Positions 48,767 through 58,860 of a DNA stretch of 64,000 nt are shown here, piece by piece (the stretch's first letter is position 1; every line of letters starts with the position of its first letter). Source of the stretch: Bacteroidaceae bacterium (GTDB taxonomy: Bacteria > Bacteroidota > Bacteroidia > Bacteroidales > Bacteroidaceae); contig CAAGDO010000304.1 of the NCBI GenBank assembly GCA_900768625.1, positions 1 through 64,000 of the forward strand. The letters run 5' to 3'. Below the pieces are notes generated by a model. That model saw only the letters and a program-made list of their open reading frames with translations. It was not told the DNA's origin and did not search any database. The translations under genes and the position numbers were made by a program.

Positions 48767-49639
48767 TCAATCGTTGCATTCTTCAGCGAGACGTTGGGCA
48801 ATGGCACGTGCCGCCTCTTTGCGACAGACAGAGAAGGACGGCCAGTCGTTGAAGTCAATGAGTTGAATTGAACCGTCAGGACGGATAATGGCGTCGCCGC
48901 CGTAGATGGTCATGCTGGTAGCACGGGCAGCGCGGTCAGCCAGCTGCTTGAGTTGGTCGGCTGAGAAAGGGAAGTGTTGCGCTTCTCCGTTGTGAACTTC
49001 TAGTCCGAATTTGCTGAATCCATTTCCTGCAGTGGGGTAGTCCCATCTGAAGAACGGGGAACCTTCCACTCCGTAGAATTTCACGAGGTCACCTTCTGCA
49101 TGCTCCACGGCCACGATACGGTCGATATTGTTTTCGCGGAAATGGACGAGTCCCTTTTCGAGGGCTTCATGACTGTCGATGAATTGCACGTCAAGTGGAC
49201 TTTGGGCACAGGCATCTGCCCGTTTCAACCAAAGGGGAAGGTGGAGCGAAGATAGAATGCTGGAGGATGTTGTGGTCGATGTGTCGAGAGCAATCGTGAG
49301 CGGTTGTGGTACATCGTTTTGGGCGAAGCGTTTCGCAATGACGTCACGTGTGTTAGCGAGAAGACATTCTGCGGAATTCACCACTTTCAGTATGCCGTTG
49401 CGTTCTGCTTCTGCCAAAGCTTTGAGCACATCCATGCTTCTTGCCATGGAGAATACAAGCTGGAATTCTTCAAGGTCAACGGCCACGAAAAGATCCTCGC
49501 TGATGATGCTGACGTCGAAACCTTTGCGTTCCATACGGCTCGCCACAGCCATGAAGATGGCTTCATCACGGCCTGTGCTGTTGGGGCTAAAGCGATGTGA
49601 ACGGCTGATGCCGAGTACGGGGATGGGTGAATGGCTCAT
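48767..49639 (-). CDS. ATP-grasp-like enzyme
   Basis: This 290-residue protein looks like an ATP-grasp ligase or kinase. A Rossmann-like start (VLGISRSHRFSPNSTGRDEA) is followed by a region resembling the ATP-binding lobe (LPLWLKRADACAQSP) and by GGDAIIRPDGSIQLIDFNDW, similar to the metal-binding D...N stretch of the superfamily. Its start overlaps the stop of the nucleotidyltransferase gene by four bases (ATGA). The substrate is unknown; the context suggests it modifies or phosphorylates the activated alcohol or its precursor. Confidence 0.65.
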   Translation of the reverse strand: MSHSPIPVLGISRSHRFSPNSTGRDEAIFMAVASRMERKGFDVSIISEDLFVAVDLEEFQLVFSMARSMDVLKALAEAERNGILKVVNSAECLLANTRDVIAKRFAQNDVPQPLTIALDTSTTTSSSILSSLHLPLWLKRADACAQSPLDVQFIDSHEALEKGLVHFRENNIDRIVAVEHAEGDLVKFYGVEGSPFFRWDYPTAGNGFSKFGLEVHNGEAQHFPFSADQLKQLADRAARATSMTIYGGDAIIRPDGSIQLIDFNDWPSFSVCRKEAARAIAQRLAEECND

Positions 49640-50349
49640 TTTTCTTCAGAGGATTGGAGGAATGCTTCAGCTTTGGCAATGTCAGTTGCGTGGTCCACGT
49701 CTAGAATCTTGCTGAAGGGGCAGGCTTCAAGTTTCAGACCGTCTGCAACGAGAGCACGTTGGAAATTGCGCATGCGGCTTTGTCCTTCATCTATGCAACG
49801 TTGGAGGGTGTTGAGAGCAATGGGGCGGAGAGCATAGATGCCGCCTGAAATGTAGGTGTCTCCTTCATTCTGGTCATGGAATCCAGTGATGCGAAGTTGG
49901 GAGTCTGTACCCACATAGAGGGGCTTCTCGTCGTCGATATAGTCCGTGACAGCCATGCAGCCATCCGTTTCCGATTCGAGAAAATGATGGATATAATGGG
50001 TGAATTCTTCTTCACGGAAAATCGTGTCGACCGTCGTAAGACAGAAAGGTTCGTTGCCAAGGTGACGGCTGAGTTCCCAGAAACTGTGCATCGAACTTGG
50101 TGTGGATTTCACGACAAGTGTGATGTCATCAGCTTTGCCTTCGCTCTGGAGTTGGCGGATATGTTGTTCGGTGAGAGGGTTGAGCGTATTGACGATGATG
50201 ACGATCTCGTCAGCTCCCACGGAGCGGAAGATGCGGATGAGACGGTCGATCATGGCTTCCCCTGCTACGGGGACGAGTGGCTTGGGTAGTTCCACTCCTT
50301 CGTGCTGTAGGCGTGAGCCTTCGCCTGCTGCGATGATTGCAAATTTCAT
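49636..50349 (-). CDS. Sugar-phosphate-type nucleotidyltransferase
   Basis: This 237-residue NTP_transferase has the pyrophosphorylase loop AIIAAGEGSRLQHEG followed by LPKPLVPVAG, and a metal-binding Asp in FCLTTVDTIF. It resembles LicC- and inositol-phosphate-type cytidylyltransferases more than sugar thymidylyltransferases. Next to a CDP-alcohol transferase it most likely makes a CDP-activated alcohol. It is translationally coupled to the ATP-grasp gene. Confidence 0.8.
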   Translation of the reverse strand: MKFAIIAAGEGSRLQHEGVELPKPLVPVAGEAMIDRLIRIFRSVGADEIVIIVNTLNPLTEQHIRQLQSEGKADDITLVVKSTPSSMHSFWELSRHLGNEPFCLTTVDTIFREEEFTHYIHHFLESETDGCMAVTDYIDDEKPLYVGTDSQLRITGFHDQNEGDTYISGGIYALRPIALNTLQRCIDEGQSRMRNFQRALVADGLKLEACPFSKILDVDHATDIAKAEAFLQSSEEK

Positions 50350-50514
50350 TGTTGGCAGAGATGGGATGTGTTGTGTGATAACGGTGAGATTGCGATTCTT
50401 TCCTTATCTTTGTGAAAAGGAGTGTGGGCTACTGAACGCAATGATGAGGAAATGCCAGTCACGTTGCGCGCTATAGGGGCGTATGGGGGGACGGGCATTT
50501 CCTCATAAGATATG

Positions 50515-50706
50515 GAAGTCGTCTAAACTTTTCTGACGAAGAATAATTTGGGGGTTGAGCTATTCTAAATTCAATCTTTACCTTTCTTCTTGGCCGTTTT
50601 TTGCCCTTTCATCGGTCGTGTAGCACGCTACACTCCTTCTTCAAGGCCCCAAAACGCCTCAAAAATAAAGGCAAATCTTTAACCTCATAAAAGTTCAGAC
50701 GACTTC
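50515..50706 (+). repeat. Element A, copy 5
   Basis: A full copy with GAAGTCGTCTAAACTTTTCT and CAGACGACTTC ends. The apical hairpin is GTGTAG-CACG-CTACAC, with a changed loop and kept stem. It lies between the pdxA stop and the nucleotidyltransferase start. Nothing else is seen in 50350-50729. Confidence 0.9.
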
Positions 50707-50729
50707 ATAGGGTGGATGTGGCGACGGGA

Positions 50730-51899
50730 TTAGTCGTTAGAGCGCTTTTCGGTGGGCTTGTGAACAGTTCCTCGTTCATCCTCGCGGCGGTCGTGGTAGA
50801 GCTTGGGAAGAGGGTTGGCATGAGCTTTGATATATGCCTCTCGGTTTCGGTAGATGTCGATTGAGGCATATATGGCTCGACGGAAAGAGTCTGTTCTTGC
50901 CACAGCCTTTCCTGCGATATCATAGGCCGTGCCGTGGTCGGGGGAAGTACGTACGACGGAAAGTCCTGCAGTGAAGTTTACCCCGCCTTCCGAAGTAAGC
51001 GCCTTGAATGCGGCAAGTCCCTGATCGTGGTACATGGCGAGTATACCGTCGAAATGGCGGTAGGCTGCAGTTCCAAAGAATCCATCTGCAGCATAGGGGC
51101 CGTAGCAAGGGAATCCTTGATCTGAAAGCGACTCGATGGCCGGGATGATGCTGTCCATTTCTTCTGTGCCAAGCACGCCATGATCTCCTGCGTGTGGATT
51201 GAGAGCGAGGATGGCAATACGGGGAGCTGATACACCAAAGTCGCGTTTGAGCGATTCGTAAAGGAGTTTCGCTTTCTGTTCCACTGCCTCACGAGTGATG
51301 GCAGAGCTGACTTGGGCGATTGGGAGATGAGTGGTGACAAGCGCTACGCGCATGAGGTCATTACAGAGAATCATGAGTGATTCTTCGCCCTGATTTGCCA
51401 AACGGTCTTGTAGGTATTCCGTGTGACCTACGAAGCGGAAGTTGCTACTCTGGATGTTTGCTTTGTTGATTGGCGAAGTGACAAGAGTGTCGATTAGACC
51501 CTCTTTGATGTCTTGAACAGCTTGCTCAAGGGCAAGGAAAGCGGCGTGTCCGGCTTCAGCGCTTTGCTGTCCGTAGGCAACAGCCACGTCGTCGTTCGAC
51601 ACATTGACAAGGTTGACCTGTCCTTCCACGGCCTCTTCAGCAGAGGCTATAATCTTGCAAGTGGTGTTGATGCCAAGAACTTTGCGGTTGTGATTGGCAA
51701 CTTTCGCATGTCCGTAGACAACAGGGGTGAGCAAATCGAGAAGTTCGGAGTCTGCAAACGTGCGGAGGATGAGTTCCCATCCCACACCGTTGGTGTCTCC
51801 TTGGGTGATACCCACGCGTATGCGGCGGTGGGCTTGCTGACTTGTGGAGTCAGTCGTATAGTTGGCGGCCTCGGAGGGCTGTTGCTGGATGTCTGTCAT
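50730..51899 (-). CDS. pdxA: 4-hydroxythreonine-4-phosphate dehydrogenase
   Basis: PdxA works on the pathway to pyridoxine phosphate. This 389-residue protein has RIRVGITQGDTNGVGWELI at the start of the fold, TSPINKANI, FVGHTEYLQ with a metal-site His, LNPHAGDHG, and the MYHDQGLAAFK motif. The first 30 or so residues are polar and low-complexity. An in-frame ATG at 51944 would add 15 residues. It lies upstream of the lipid cluster, separated by element A copy 5. Confidence 0.95.
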   Translation of the reverse strand: MTDIQQQPSEAANYTTDSTSQQAHRRIRVGITQGDTNGVGWELILRTFADSELLDLLTPVVYGHAKVANHNRKVLGINTTCKIIASAEEAVEGQVNLVNVSNDDVAVAYGQQSAEAGHAAFLALEQAVQDIKEGLIDTLVTSPINKANIQSSNFRFVGHTEYLQDRLANQGEESLMILCNDLMRVALVTTHLPIAQVSSAITREAVEQKAKLLYESLKRDFGVSAPRIAILALNPHAGDHGVLGTEEMDSIIPAIESLSDQGFPCYGPYAADGFFGTAAYRHFDGILAMYHDQGLAAFKALTSEGGVNFTAGLSVVRTSPDHGTAYDIAGKAVARTDSFRRAIYASIDIYRNREAYIKAHANPLPKLYHDRREDERGTVHKPTEKRSND

Positions 51900-52015
51900 G
51901 ATGGGGTGGTTTTGGGGAATGGCAATGGAAGGGGAGTCATGCACCTGTTTTTTTGTATTCTATGATAGAAGCTGATGAGGGGGCTCCTCTTCCTTTGGCT
52001 TCCTGTAAGGAGAAT

Positions 52016-53095
52016 TTAAGAAGGTTGTTCGTCTGCATGCTTCATGGCTTCTTGTTTCGCTGTGGAGAGAAGACCGCAGGCAGCGAAGATGTCCTGGCCT
52101 CGTGAGGCTCTGATGGTTGTGAAAAGTCCGTGAGAGGTCAGGTAATCCCTGAAACGCAGCATTTTCTCATCGCTCACCCCATTGAGATCCGTGTCGGGAA
52201 TGTCGTGGAAGCGAATGAGATTGATGCGGCAGTCGAGGTTTTGGAGTAGGCGGATCAACGCGTCTGCATGGCGTAGCGAGTCGTTGATACCGGCGAAAAC
52301 GATGTACTCGAAAGATAGGCGGCGCTGGCGGGTACCTTCAAGAGTGATACCGCGTGCTGGACGTCGGCAAAAGTCATATTGCTCAAGAAGATGCACGAGG
52401 TCGGTGATGCTGAAGGCTTTTTCTGCAGGCATGAGCTGTGCACGGCCTTCAGGAATGGGATGGTGGAGGGAAATGGCGAGGTGGCAACTGCTTTCGTCGA
52501 GAAAGCGCTGTAGCCCTTTGGCCAGCCCTACGCTTGAAACGGTGATGCGCTTTGGACTCCAGGCATAGCCCCACTCTGCAGTGATGGCTTGTGTGGCTTT
52601 CAACACGTTGTCGAGGTTGTCGAAAGGTTCGCCTTGGCCCATGAACACGATGTTGGTGAGTCGGTCGCGTTCGGGGAGCGAATAAATCTGATTGAGAATG
52701 TCTGCTGCGGAGAGTGAATCAACGTAGCCTTGACGGCCTGTCATGCAGAATTTGCAGTGCATCTTGCATCCCACCTGTGAACTGACACAGAGGGTGGCAC
52801 GTTCACCGTCGGGAATGAACACCGTTTCGATGAAATCGCCTTTGGCCGTTGCGTAGAGGTATTTCACCGTGCCGTCAACTGATCGCTGCTCATCAATGGG
52901 GGCAGATGCTCCAATCGTGTGGTTCTCAGAGAGACGTGCGCGTGCGGTTTTCGAGAGGTTGAGCATTTGGTCGATGCTCGTCACGTGCTTGCGGTAGATC
53001 CAGTCGGCCATTTGTTTGCCGACGAACGCAGGAAGGCCAAGTGAACGGGCCACTTCCTTGAGTTCTTCGATTGAGAGTCCTAATAACGGTGTCAT
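52016..53095 (-). CDS. rlmN: 23S rRNA (adenine2503-C2)/tRNA methyltransferase
   Basis: This 359-residue radical SAM enzyme has the cluster motif CKMHCKFCMTG, MGQGEPFDN and the methyl-carrying Cys near the C-terminus (FAACGLLS). RlmN-type enzymes act on A2503 of 23S rRNA and A37 of some tRNAs. The start at MTPLLGLSIEELKEVARSLG fits the family; the frame opens 45 codons earlier without resemblance. Confidence 0.95.
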   Translation of the reverse strand: MTPLLGLSIEELKEVARSLGLPAFVGKQMADWIYRKHVTSIDQMLNLSKTARARLSENHTIGASAPIDEQRSVDGTVKYLYATAKGDFIETVFIPDGERATLCVSSQVGCKMHCKFCMTGRQGYVDSLSAADILNQIYSLPERDRLTNIVFMGQGEPFDNLDNVLKATQAITAEWGYAWSPKRITVSSVGLAKGLQRFLDESSCHLAISLHHPIPEGRAQLMPAEKAFSITDLVHLLEQYDFCRRPARGITLEGTRQRRLSFEYIVFAGINDSLRHADALIRLLQNLDCRINLIRFHDIPDTDLNGVSDEKMLRFRDYLTSHGLFTTIRASRGQDIFAACGLLSTAKQEAMKHADEQPS

Positions 53096-53322
53096 ACTTA
53101 GATTCTTGTTGGGAAAAGAGTGGTGAGGGCGTTGGAAGCACATTCGGCTTCTTGAGCAGCGGGGCCGCTCTTCAGAGGGCGGCAGTGGAATTGATGGAAA
53201 AAGGCCATGCCATAACCTTCTTTCTGCCAATAGCCATTCAATCCTTTAAGGACGTTTATGACCGGGACAGACCAGAAAATTATGGCACAGCCTCTATGAG
53301 AGGTGATGGAATACGTCCTGCC

Positions 53323-53838
53323 TTATTTGCGGAAGAGCAACCATGCACCGGGGAATTTGGAGCGCAGGGCATTGCGCGACTGTACGGATGTGGATTTGTC
53401 GTCGGAAGAAGAGGCGATGACGCGGAACCATCCAGTCTTTCCATTGATGGTTTCGTTTGTCTTAAGCACACGAGCGTCATAGCCTTCGCTAGTGAGGCGT
53501 TCGTAGAGTCCTTCTGCGTTGACTTGAGTGACGAAGCTACCTACGACTACGCTGTAGGTTTTCAAGGGGCTACCCTTGGTCACGTTGGTTTCTCCGTCGA
53601 TGGTGCGTACGTCGGAATGATCCGTGGCAACAGGAGTCTGTACGGGAGTGACGGGAGTCACAGCCACTTGGTCGTTTTCGGTAGTAGTGCTGGTGGTTTG
53701 CTGGTCGTCTTTGGCTCCGTCATTCTGAGCCTGTTGTGCTTTCTCCCATGCCTGGCGGTAGGCACTCTGGCGAGACTTACAACTGGTGAAAAGTACTGCG
53801 GCGCCAATGCCGAGCACAACAAACAGATTCTTTTTCAT
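53323..53838 (-). CDS. SPOR-domain lipoprotein
   Basis: This 171-residue protein has a lipoprotein signal with Cys at 20 (AAVLFTSC), a Thr/Gln/Asp-rich linker (about 35-90) and a SPOR domain (about 92-170: YSVVVGSFVTQVNAEGLYERL and FRVIASSSDDKSTSV). SPOR domains bind denuded peptidoglycan at division sites. It is divergent from the YtxH gene. Confidence 0.88.
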   Translation of the reverse strand: MKKNLFVVLGIGAAVLFTSCKSRQSAYRQAWEKAQQAQNDGAKDDQQTTSTTTENDQVAVTPVTPVQTPVATDHSDVRTIDGETNVTKGSPLKTYSVVVGSFVTQVNAEGLYERLTSEGYDARVLKTNETINGKTGWFRVIASSSDDKSTSVQSRNALRSKFPGAWLLFRK

Positions 53839-54079
53839 TTCGTCGTCTTTGTTTCAAGTGTGATTGTTTCAAATTCTTGCTTTTTCGCATCTTTCTCTTT
53901 CATCTGTCTTCAGCTAAGAATGGAGATGGGAGAAAAGGGAGGTCACTGTGTCTCCTCCTTGTATGCAAAGTCGCTACAAAATTACGAATACGTTTTCTAT
54001 TGGAGAACCGGTACATGGTTAAACATTCATAATTATGTGGTTCCCTATAGATAATTCCAAAAAAAACAGGAAAGTATGG

Positions 54080-54109
54080 TTTGCATTTCGAAGAAAATGC
54101 GTACATTTG
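54080..54109 (+). promoter_or_regulatory. Promoter of the YtxH/holin operon
   Basis: TTTG (54080-54083) and TACATTTG (54102-54109) are 18 bp apart. The predicted start is about 35 bp before the first gene. On the other strand TAATTTTG at 53977-53984 may serve the SPOR gene. Confidence 0.65.
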
Positions 54110-54151
54110 AAGCGTTGAAACGAATTACGAACCCTTAAAACTTCTAGTAAA

Positions 54152-54358
54152 ATGAAAGGATTAAGCATTTTGGCCGCATTTTTGGGCGGTGCAGCAGTAG
54201 GTGCTGCTTGTGGTATTCTCTTTGCTCCTGACAAAGGCGTTGATACCCGTGAAAAGATTGCTGATGCTATCCGCAAGCGCGGCATCAAGCTCAACCGTAA
54301 GGAAATGGAATCGTTGGTCGACGATATCGCTGACGAGCTCCAGCCTGCCAACGACTGA
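54152..54358 (+). CDS. YtxH-domain protein
   Basis: This 68-residue protein starts with a glycine- and alanine-rich membrane segment, LAAFLGGAAVGAACGILFAP (8-27), then DKGVDTREKIADAIRKRG, the YtxH pattern. Members are small envelope proteins linked to stress, of unknown biochemistry. It is the first of three genes in an operon. Confidence 0.82.
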   Translation: MKGLSILAAFLGGAAVGAACGILFAPDKGVDTREKIADAIRKRGIKLNRKEMESLVDDIADELQPAND

Positions 54359-54485
54359 TAAGGGTCAACGGTTGATATTTGGGGGAAGATGGAATCTGCC
54401 GAATGTTCCAGACATAGAGCTGGTGGGAGGTTCCATCTTCCCTTCTTTTTCTGAAAGTTTTAACTCATTATTCTTATTCCAAACC

Positions 54486-54848
54486 ATGTTATCAAGCGAT
54501 AAGAACATAGAAACGCTGAGTCAGCTGATTGAGGAGACGAAACGTTATGTGGAACTTCGGGGTAAATGCTGGCGTATTTCGTTGGTGAGCAAAGTTTCAA
54601 CGTTGGCAAGTGCCTTGGTGTTGGCTGTCATTTTGTTTGTGTTGGCTTCTGCCGTAGTGATTTTCCTTTCCTTCACCCTGGCTTCGACATTGGCATTGTG
54701 GGTCGGTACGGTTTGGGGCTACGCTTTGGTCACGGCATTCTATTTTCTTGTAGGGGTGGTGATTTTCATCAATCGCAGGAAATGGATTGAAGCTCCTGTG
54801 GTGGATTTCATTGCTTCAGTGATGTTGTCGGACGATGGCGACGAATGA
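54486..54848 (+). CDS. Phage-holin-3_6-like membrane protein
   Basis: This 120-residue protein has a helical N-terminus (IETLSQLIEETKRYVELRG) and two membrane helices (about 38-62 and 68-92), then a short tail. It fits the putative holin superfamily III group found next to YtxH genes in Bacteroidetes. There are no phage genes nearby, so a housekeeping envelope role is more likely than lysis. Confidence 0.75.
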   Translation: MLSSDKNIETLSQLIEETKRYVELRGKCWRISLVSKVSTLASALVLAVILFVLASAVVIFLSFTLASTLALWVGTVWGYALVTAFYFLVGVVIFINRRKWIEAPVVDFIASVMLSDDGDE

Positions 54849-54895
54849 AAGTAGACGGCATAATCATATTGAATTAAAATCAGGAATTTAGAATC

Positions 54896-55162
54896 ATGGC
54901 TACTGACATATATACAAGTGAGAAGCTGCGTGCTGAAAAGGCACAACTTCAAAAGGAGTTAAAGCAGAGTGCCCGTCGTATCTCTCAGCATTGGGCAGCA
55001 CTGACGGCTCCACCAGAGGAGACAACGAAGTTCCGCGGTTGGGTGAATCAGGCCGAAAGGGCCTATGTGGTCTACGACGGAGTGATGACAGGCTACAAGC
55101 TCATGAAGCGTTTCAATCGCTTTGCGGAACTATTCAAGAAAAAACCGAAGAAGAAACAATGA
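54896..55162 (+). CDS. Small helical protein of the YtxH operon
   Basis: This 88-residue soluble protein has a charged helical start (SEKLRAEKAQLQKELKQSARR) and a strongly basic end (FKKKPKKKQ). It follows the holin-like gene by 47 bp and closes the operon. I do not know the family; the basic tail could bind membrane or nucleic acid. Confidence 0.65.
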   Translation: MATDIYTSEKLRAEKAQLQKELKQSARRISQHWAALTAPPEETTKFRGWVNQAERAYVVYDGVMTGYKLMKRFNRFAELFKKKPKKKQ

Positions 55163-55197
55163 ACTGTTGACTTGGGCTGTGTTGTCCATATGAATCA

Positions 55198-55304
55198 ACG
55201 TGTAATTCCCGTATGATTTCATCCTTGTTTTCTTTGCTACACCCTAATTGGGTTGTGGTGCAGCGTTGAGAACATAAGGATGAAATCATGCGGGAATTAC
55301 ACGT
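55198..55304. terminator. Very long hairpin between convergent genes
   Basis: A 29-base arm starting ACGTGTAATTCCCGT pairs with 55276-55304 with one wobble, and an inner stem GCTACACC/GGTGCAGC continues it. It separates the YtxH operon from thiC. Its ATTCCCGTATGATTTCATC resembles ATTCCCGTGTGATTTTATC in the hairpin at 62724-62745. Confidence 0.75.
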
Positions 55305-55358
55305 TTCTTGTCTACCACGCAAAAGCTATGTGTGGTCTGTCATAGACAATCTGATCAA

Positions 55359-57269
<1,911 letters not shown>

Positions 57270-57323
57270 GTTATGTGTTGTATGTCGGGACGGGTGGGAC
57301 TTTGGTTGTTTGATGTTGAAACC

Positions 57324-57953
57324 TTATAGCCCCTCACTGTCGGCTTCAAGGAATTGGCGCATGGCCTCTTTCGGGTCGGTGGCGTTGAGCACGGCTCCGC
57401 TGACTGCAATGCCGTGGATGCCACAGGCCAGAATGGCAGGCACATCGGCAAGGGTGATACCCCCTATGGCGCAAATGGGGATGCGGATTTCTTCTTCTTC
57501 CATCGCTTTCATGATGGCTGCGTAACCTTCAAGGCCAATCGTAGGAGCAAGTTTCTCTTTCGTGGTGGTGAAGCGGAAAGGGCCGCATCCCACGTAGTCA
57601 GCGCTTTGGCGCTTGAGGCGGCGAATGTCGTCGATGGTGTTGGCCGTTCCGCCGATGATGAAGTCATGGCCAAGCAGTTCGCGTGCTTCATTGACGGGAA
57701 GGTCGTTTTTGCCCAGGTGCACACCGTCGGCTTCAATGCGTTTCACGAGCTCCACGCGGTCATCAATGATGAACGTGGCTTCATGAGCCTTGCAGGCTGC
57801 CTGCAGACGGCGGGCGATGGGTTCCACCTCCTCATCGGAGAATCCTTTCATGCGAAGTTGAATCCATTTGCATCCGCCTTCCAGAGCCAGCATGGCTGAT
57901 TCTTCATGACTGATAGTGGCATTGCTGTGGGTGATGAATTGAACGGGTACCAT
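57324..57953 (-). CDS. thiE: Thiamine phosphate synthase
   Basis: ThiE joins HMP-PP and the thiazole phosphate. This 209-residue TIM-barrel protein shows CKWIQLRMKG, FIIDDRVEL, ADGVHLGKNDLPV, the phosphate loop VGCGPFRFTTTKEK and AIGGI near the C-terminus. The start at MVPVQFITHSN fits the family. It is the first gene after the TPP riboswitch. Confidence 0.94.
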   Translation of the reverse strand: MVPVQFITHSNATISHEESAMLALEGGCKWIQLRMKGFSDEEVEPIARRLQAACKAHEATFIIDDRVELVKRIEADGVHLGKNDLPVNEARELLGHDFIIGGTANTIDDIRRLKRQSADYVGCGPFRFTTTKEKLAPTIGLEGYAAIMKAMEEEEIRIPICAIGGITLADVPAILACGIHGIAVSGAVLNATDPKEAMRQFLEADSEGL

Positions 57954-58138
57954 ATTCGTTGGTGTGTTTGATTCTATGTGATTGTTTGTCACGATGCGTA
58001 CAGCCGTAGCCTCTGAACCATTGTTTGAACTGTATGGGCATAAGTGTAACACCGCAACGTTTGCTGCGAGATAGTGCGGAAAGGCTGTAAGGGGATGGGA
58101 TACATGCCGTGATGATGGATTGACGGCAAAGCGTTTTC

Positions 58139-58164
58139 ACCCCTTGTCAACAAATGAAGGGTGA
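58139..58164 (-). promoter_or_regulatory. Possible expression platform of the TPP riboswitch
   Basis: On the minus strand CACCCTTCATTTGTTGACAAGG-GGTG forms a hairpin between CACCCTT and AAGGGGTG. The second half, ACAAGGGGTG, copies the 5' strand of the riboswitch, so CACCCTT could pair with either. It has no U-run. Confidence 0.45.
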
Positions 58165-58199
58165 GGGGGAGAATCAATAAAAATGTGCACCTTTGTCCT

Positions 58200-58284
58200 A
58201 ACTATTCCTTCGCCGGCATTATCCGTGGCAGGTTCTAAGGGTATGTTCTCAGCGAAGCAAATGCGTTCGCACCCCTTGTTGCCT
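58200..58284 (-). ncRNA. TPP riboswitch (THI element)
   Basis: On the minus strand the order is ACAAGGGGTGCGAACGC, GCTGAGAACATACCCTT, GAACCTG, CACGGATAATGCCGGCG and AAGGAAT. These are the conserved pyrimidine- and pyrophosphate-binding parts of the thiamine pyrophosphate aptamer (CUGAGA and GAACCUG blocks included). It is 250 bp upstream of thiE and should lower thiE-thiC expression when TPP is plentiful. Confidence 0.95.
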
Positions 58285-58297
58285 CAAAAGAGCATGA

Positions 58298-58327
58298 CAA
58301 AAGTACAAATAAAATTACATTTGCCAA
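58298..58327 (-). promoter_or_regulatory. Promoter of the thiE-thiC operon
   Basis: On the minus strand TTG (58325-58327) and TACTTTTG (58298-58305) are 19 bp apart. Transcription would start just before the riboswitch. Confidence 0.75.
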
Positions 58328-58344
58328 AAAATATCCGACGTTTC

Positions 58345-58375
58345 TTGCAAATCCCGTGAAAAGCCCCTATATTTG
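58345..58375 (+). promoter_or_regulatory. Promoter of the sorting-domain gene
   Basis: TTG (58345-58347) and TATATTTG (58368-58375) are 20 bp apart. It is back to back with the thi promoter; only 17 bp separate the two -33 elements. Confidence 0.75.
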
Positions 58376-58475
58376 CAACAGGATAAGGGCTTATTGTGCT
58401 CAGACGAGTCATATGAGCTTCTCAGTATCCATCAATCAATCCCATTAAATTTACATTCGATACGGACGATTCATT

Positions 58476-58799
58476 ATGAAGAATTCTACATCACGCATAT
58501 CTTTGTTCCTTCTGGCATTCATGCTTCCATTGGCTCTGTTGGCCCATCCCGGTGAAACGGAGTTGGAAGGAGTTGAAGCCTTGGTGGAGGGTGTGGCCGA
58601 TGTTCAGGTTACGACATCACAGAAAACGGTGCATGTGAAGAATGCCATGGGCGAAAAGCTGGAGGTATTCAATGTCACTGGAGTTTGTGTGGCTTCTGTC
58701 AGAATAGACAGCAATGACAAGCAGATCACCCTCAATGTCGAGAAGGGTATCTATATTCTCAGAGTGGGAAATGTGACCCGGAAGGTGAAACTGGGTTGA
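58476..58799 (+). CDS. Small secreted protein consisting of a type IX C-terminal sorting-like domain
   Basis: This 107-residue protein has a signal peptide (about 1-23, LALLAHP) and then almost only a domain like the type A sorting signal: VHVKNAMGEKLEVFNVTGVC (52-71), a VRIDSNDKQITL strand and the end GIYILRVGNVTRKVKLG (91-107). Such domains normally sit at the end of large cargo proteins and direct them through the type IX system. Here there is no cargo. A stand-alone protein of this kind is seen in Bacteroidales, but its role is unknown to me. Confidence 0.75.
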   Translation: MKNSTSRISLFLLAFMLPLALLAHPGETELEGVEALVEGVADVQVTTSQKTVHVKNAMGEKLEVFNVTGVCVASVRIDSNDKQITLNVEKGIYILRVGNVTRKVKLG

Positions 58800-58860
58800 T
58801 CCCTCTTGACTTGCCCCTAAGTCATACCATTTTGACTTTCGCACACCTACTTCCAGTGCA

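Noticed and set aside
54486..54848. Holin-like gene as a sign of a prophage.
   Set aside because: No other phage gene is nearby, and YtxH plus holin-like pairs are common outside phages.
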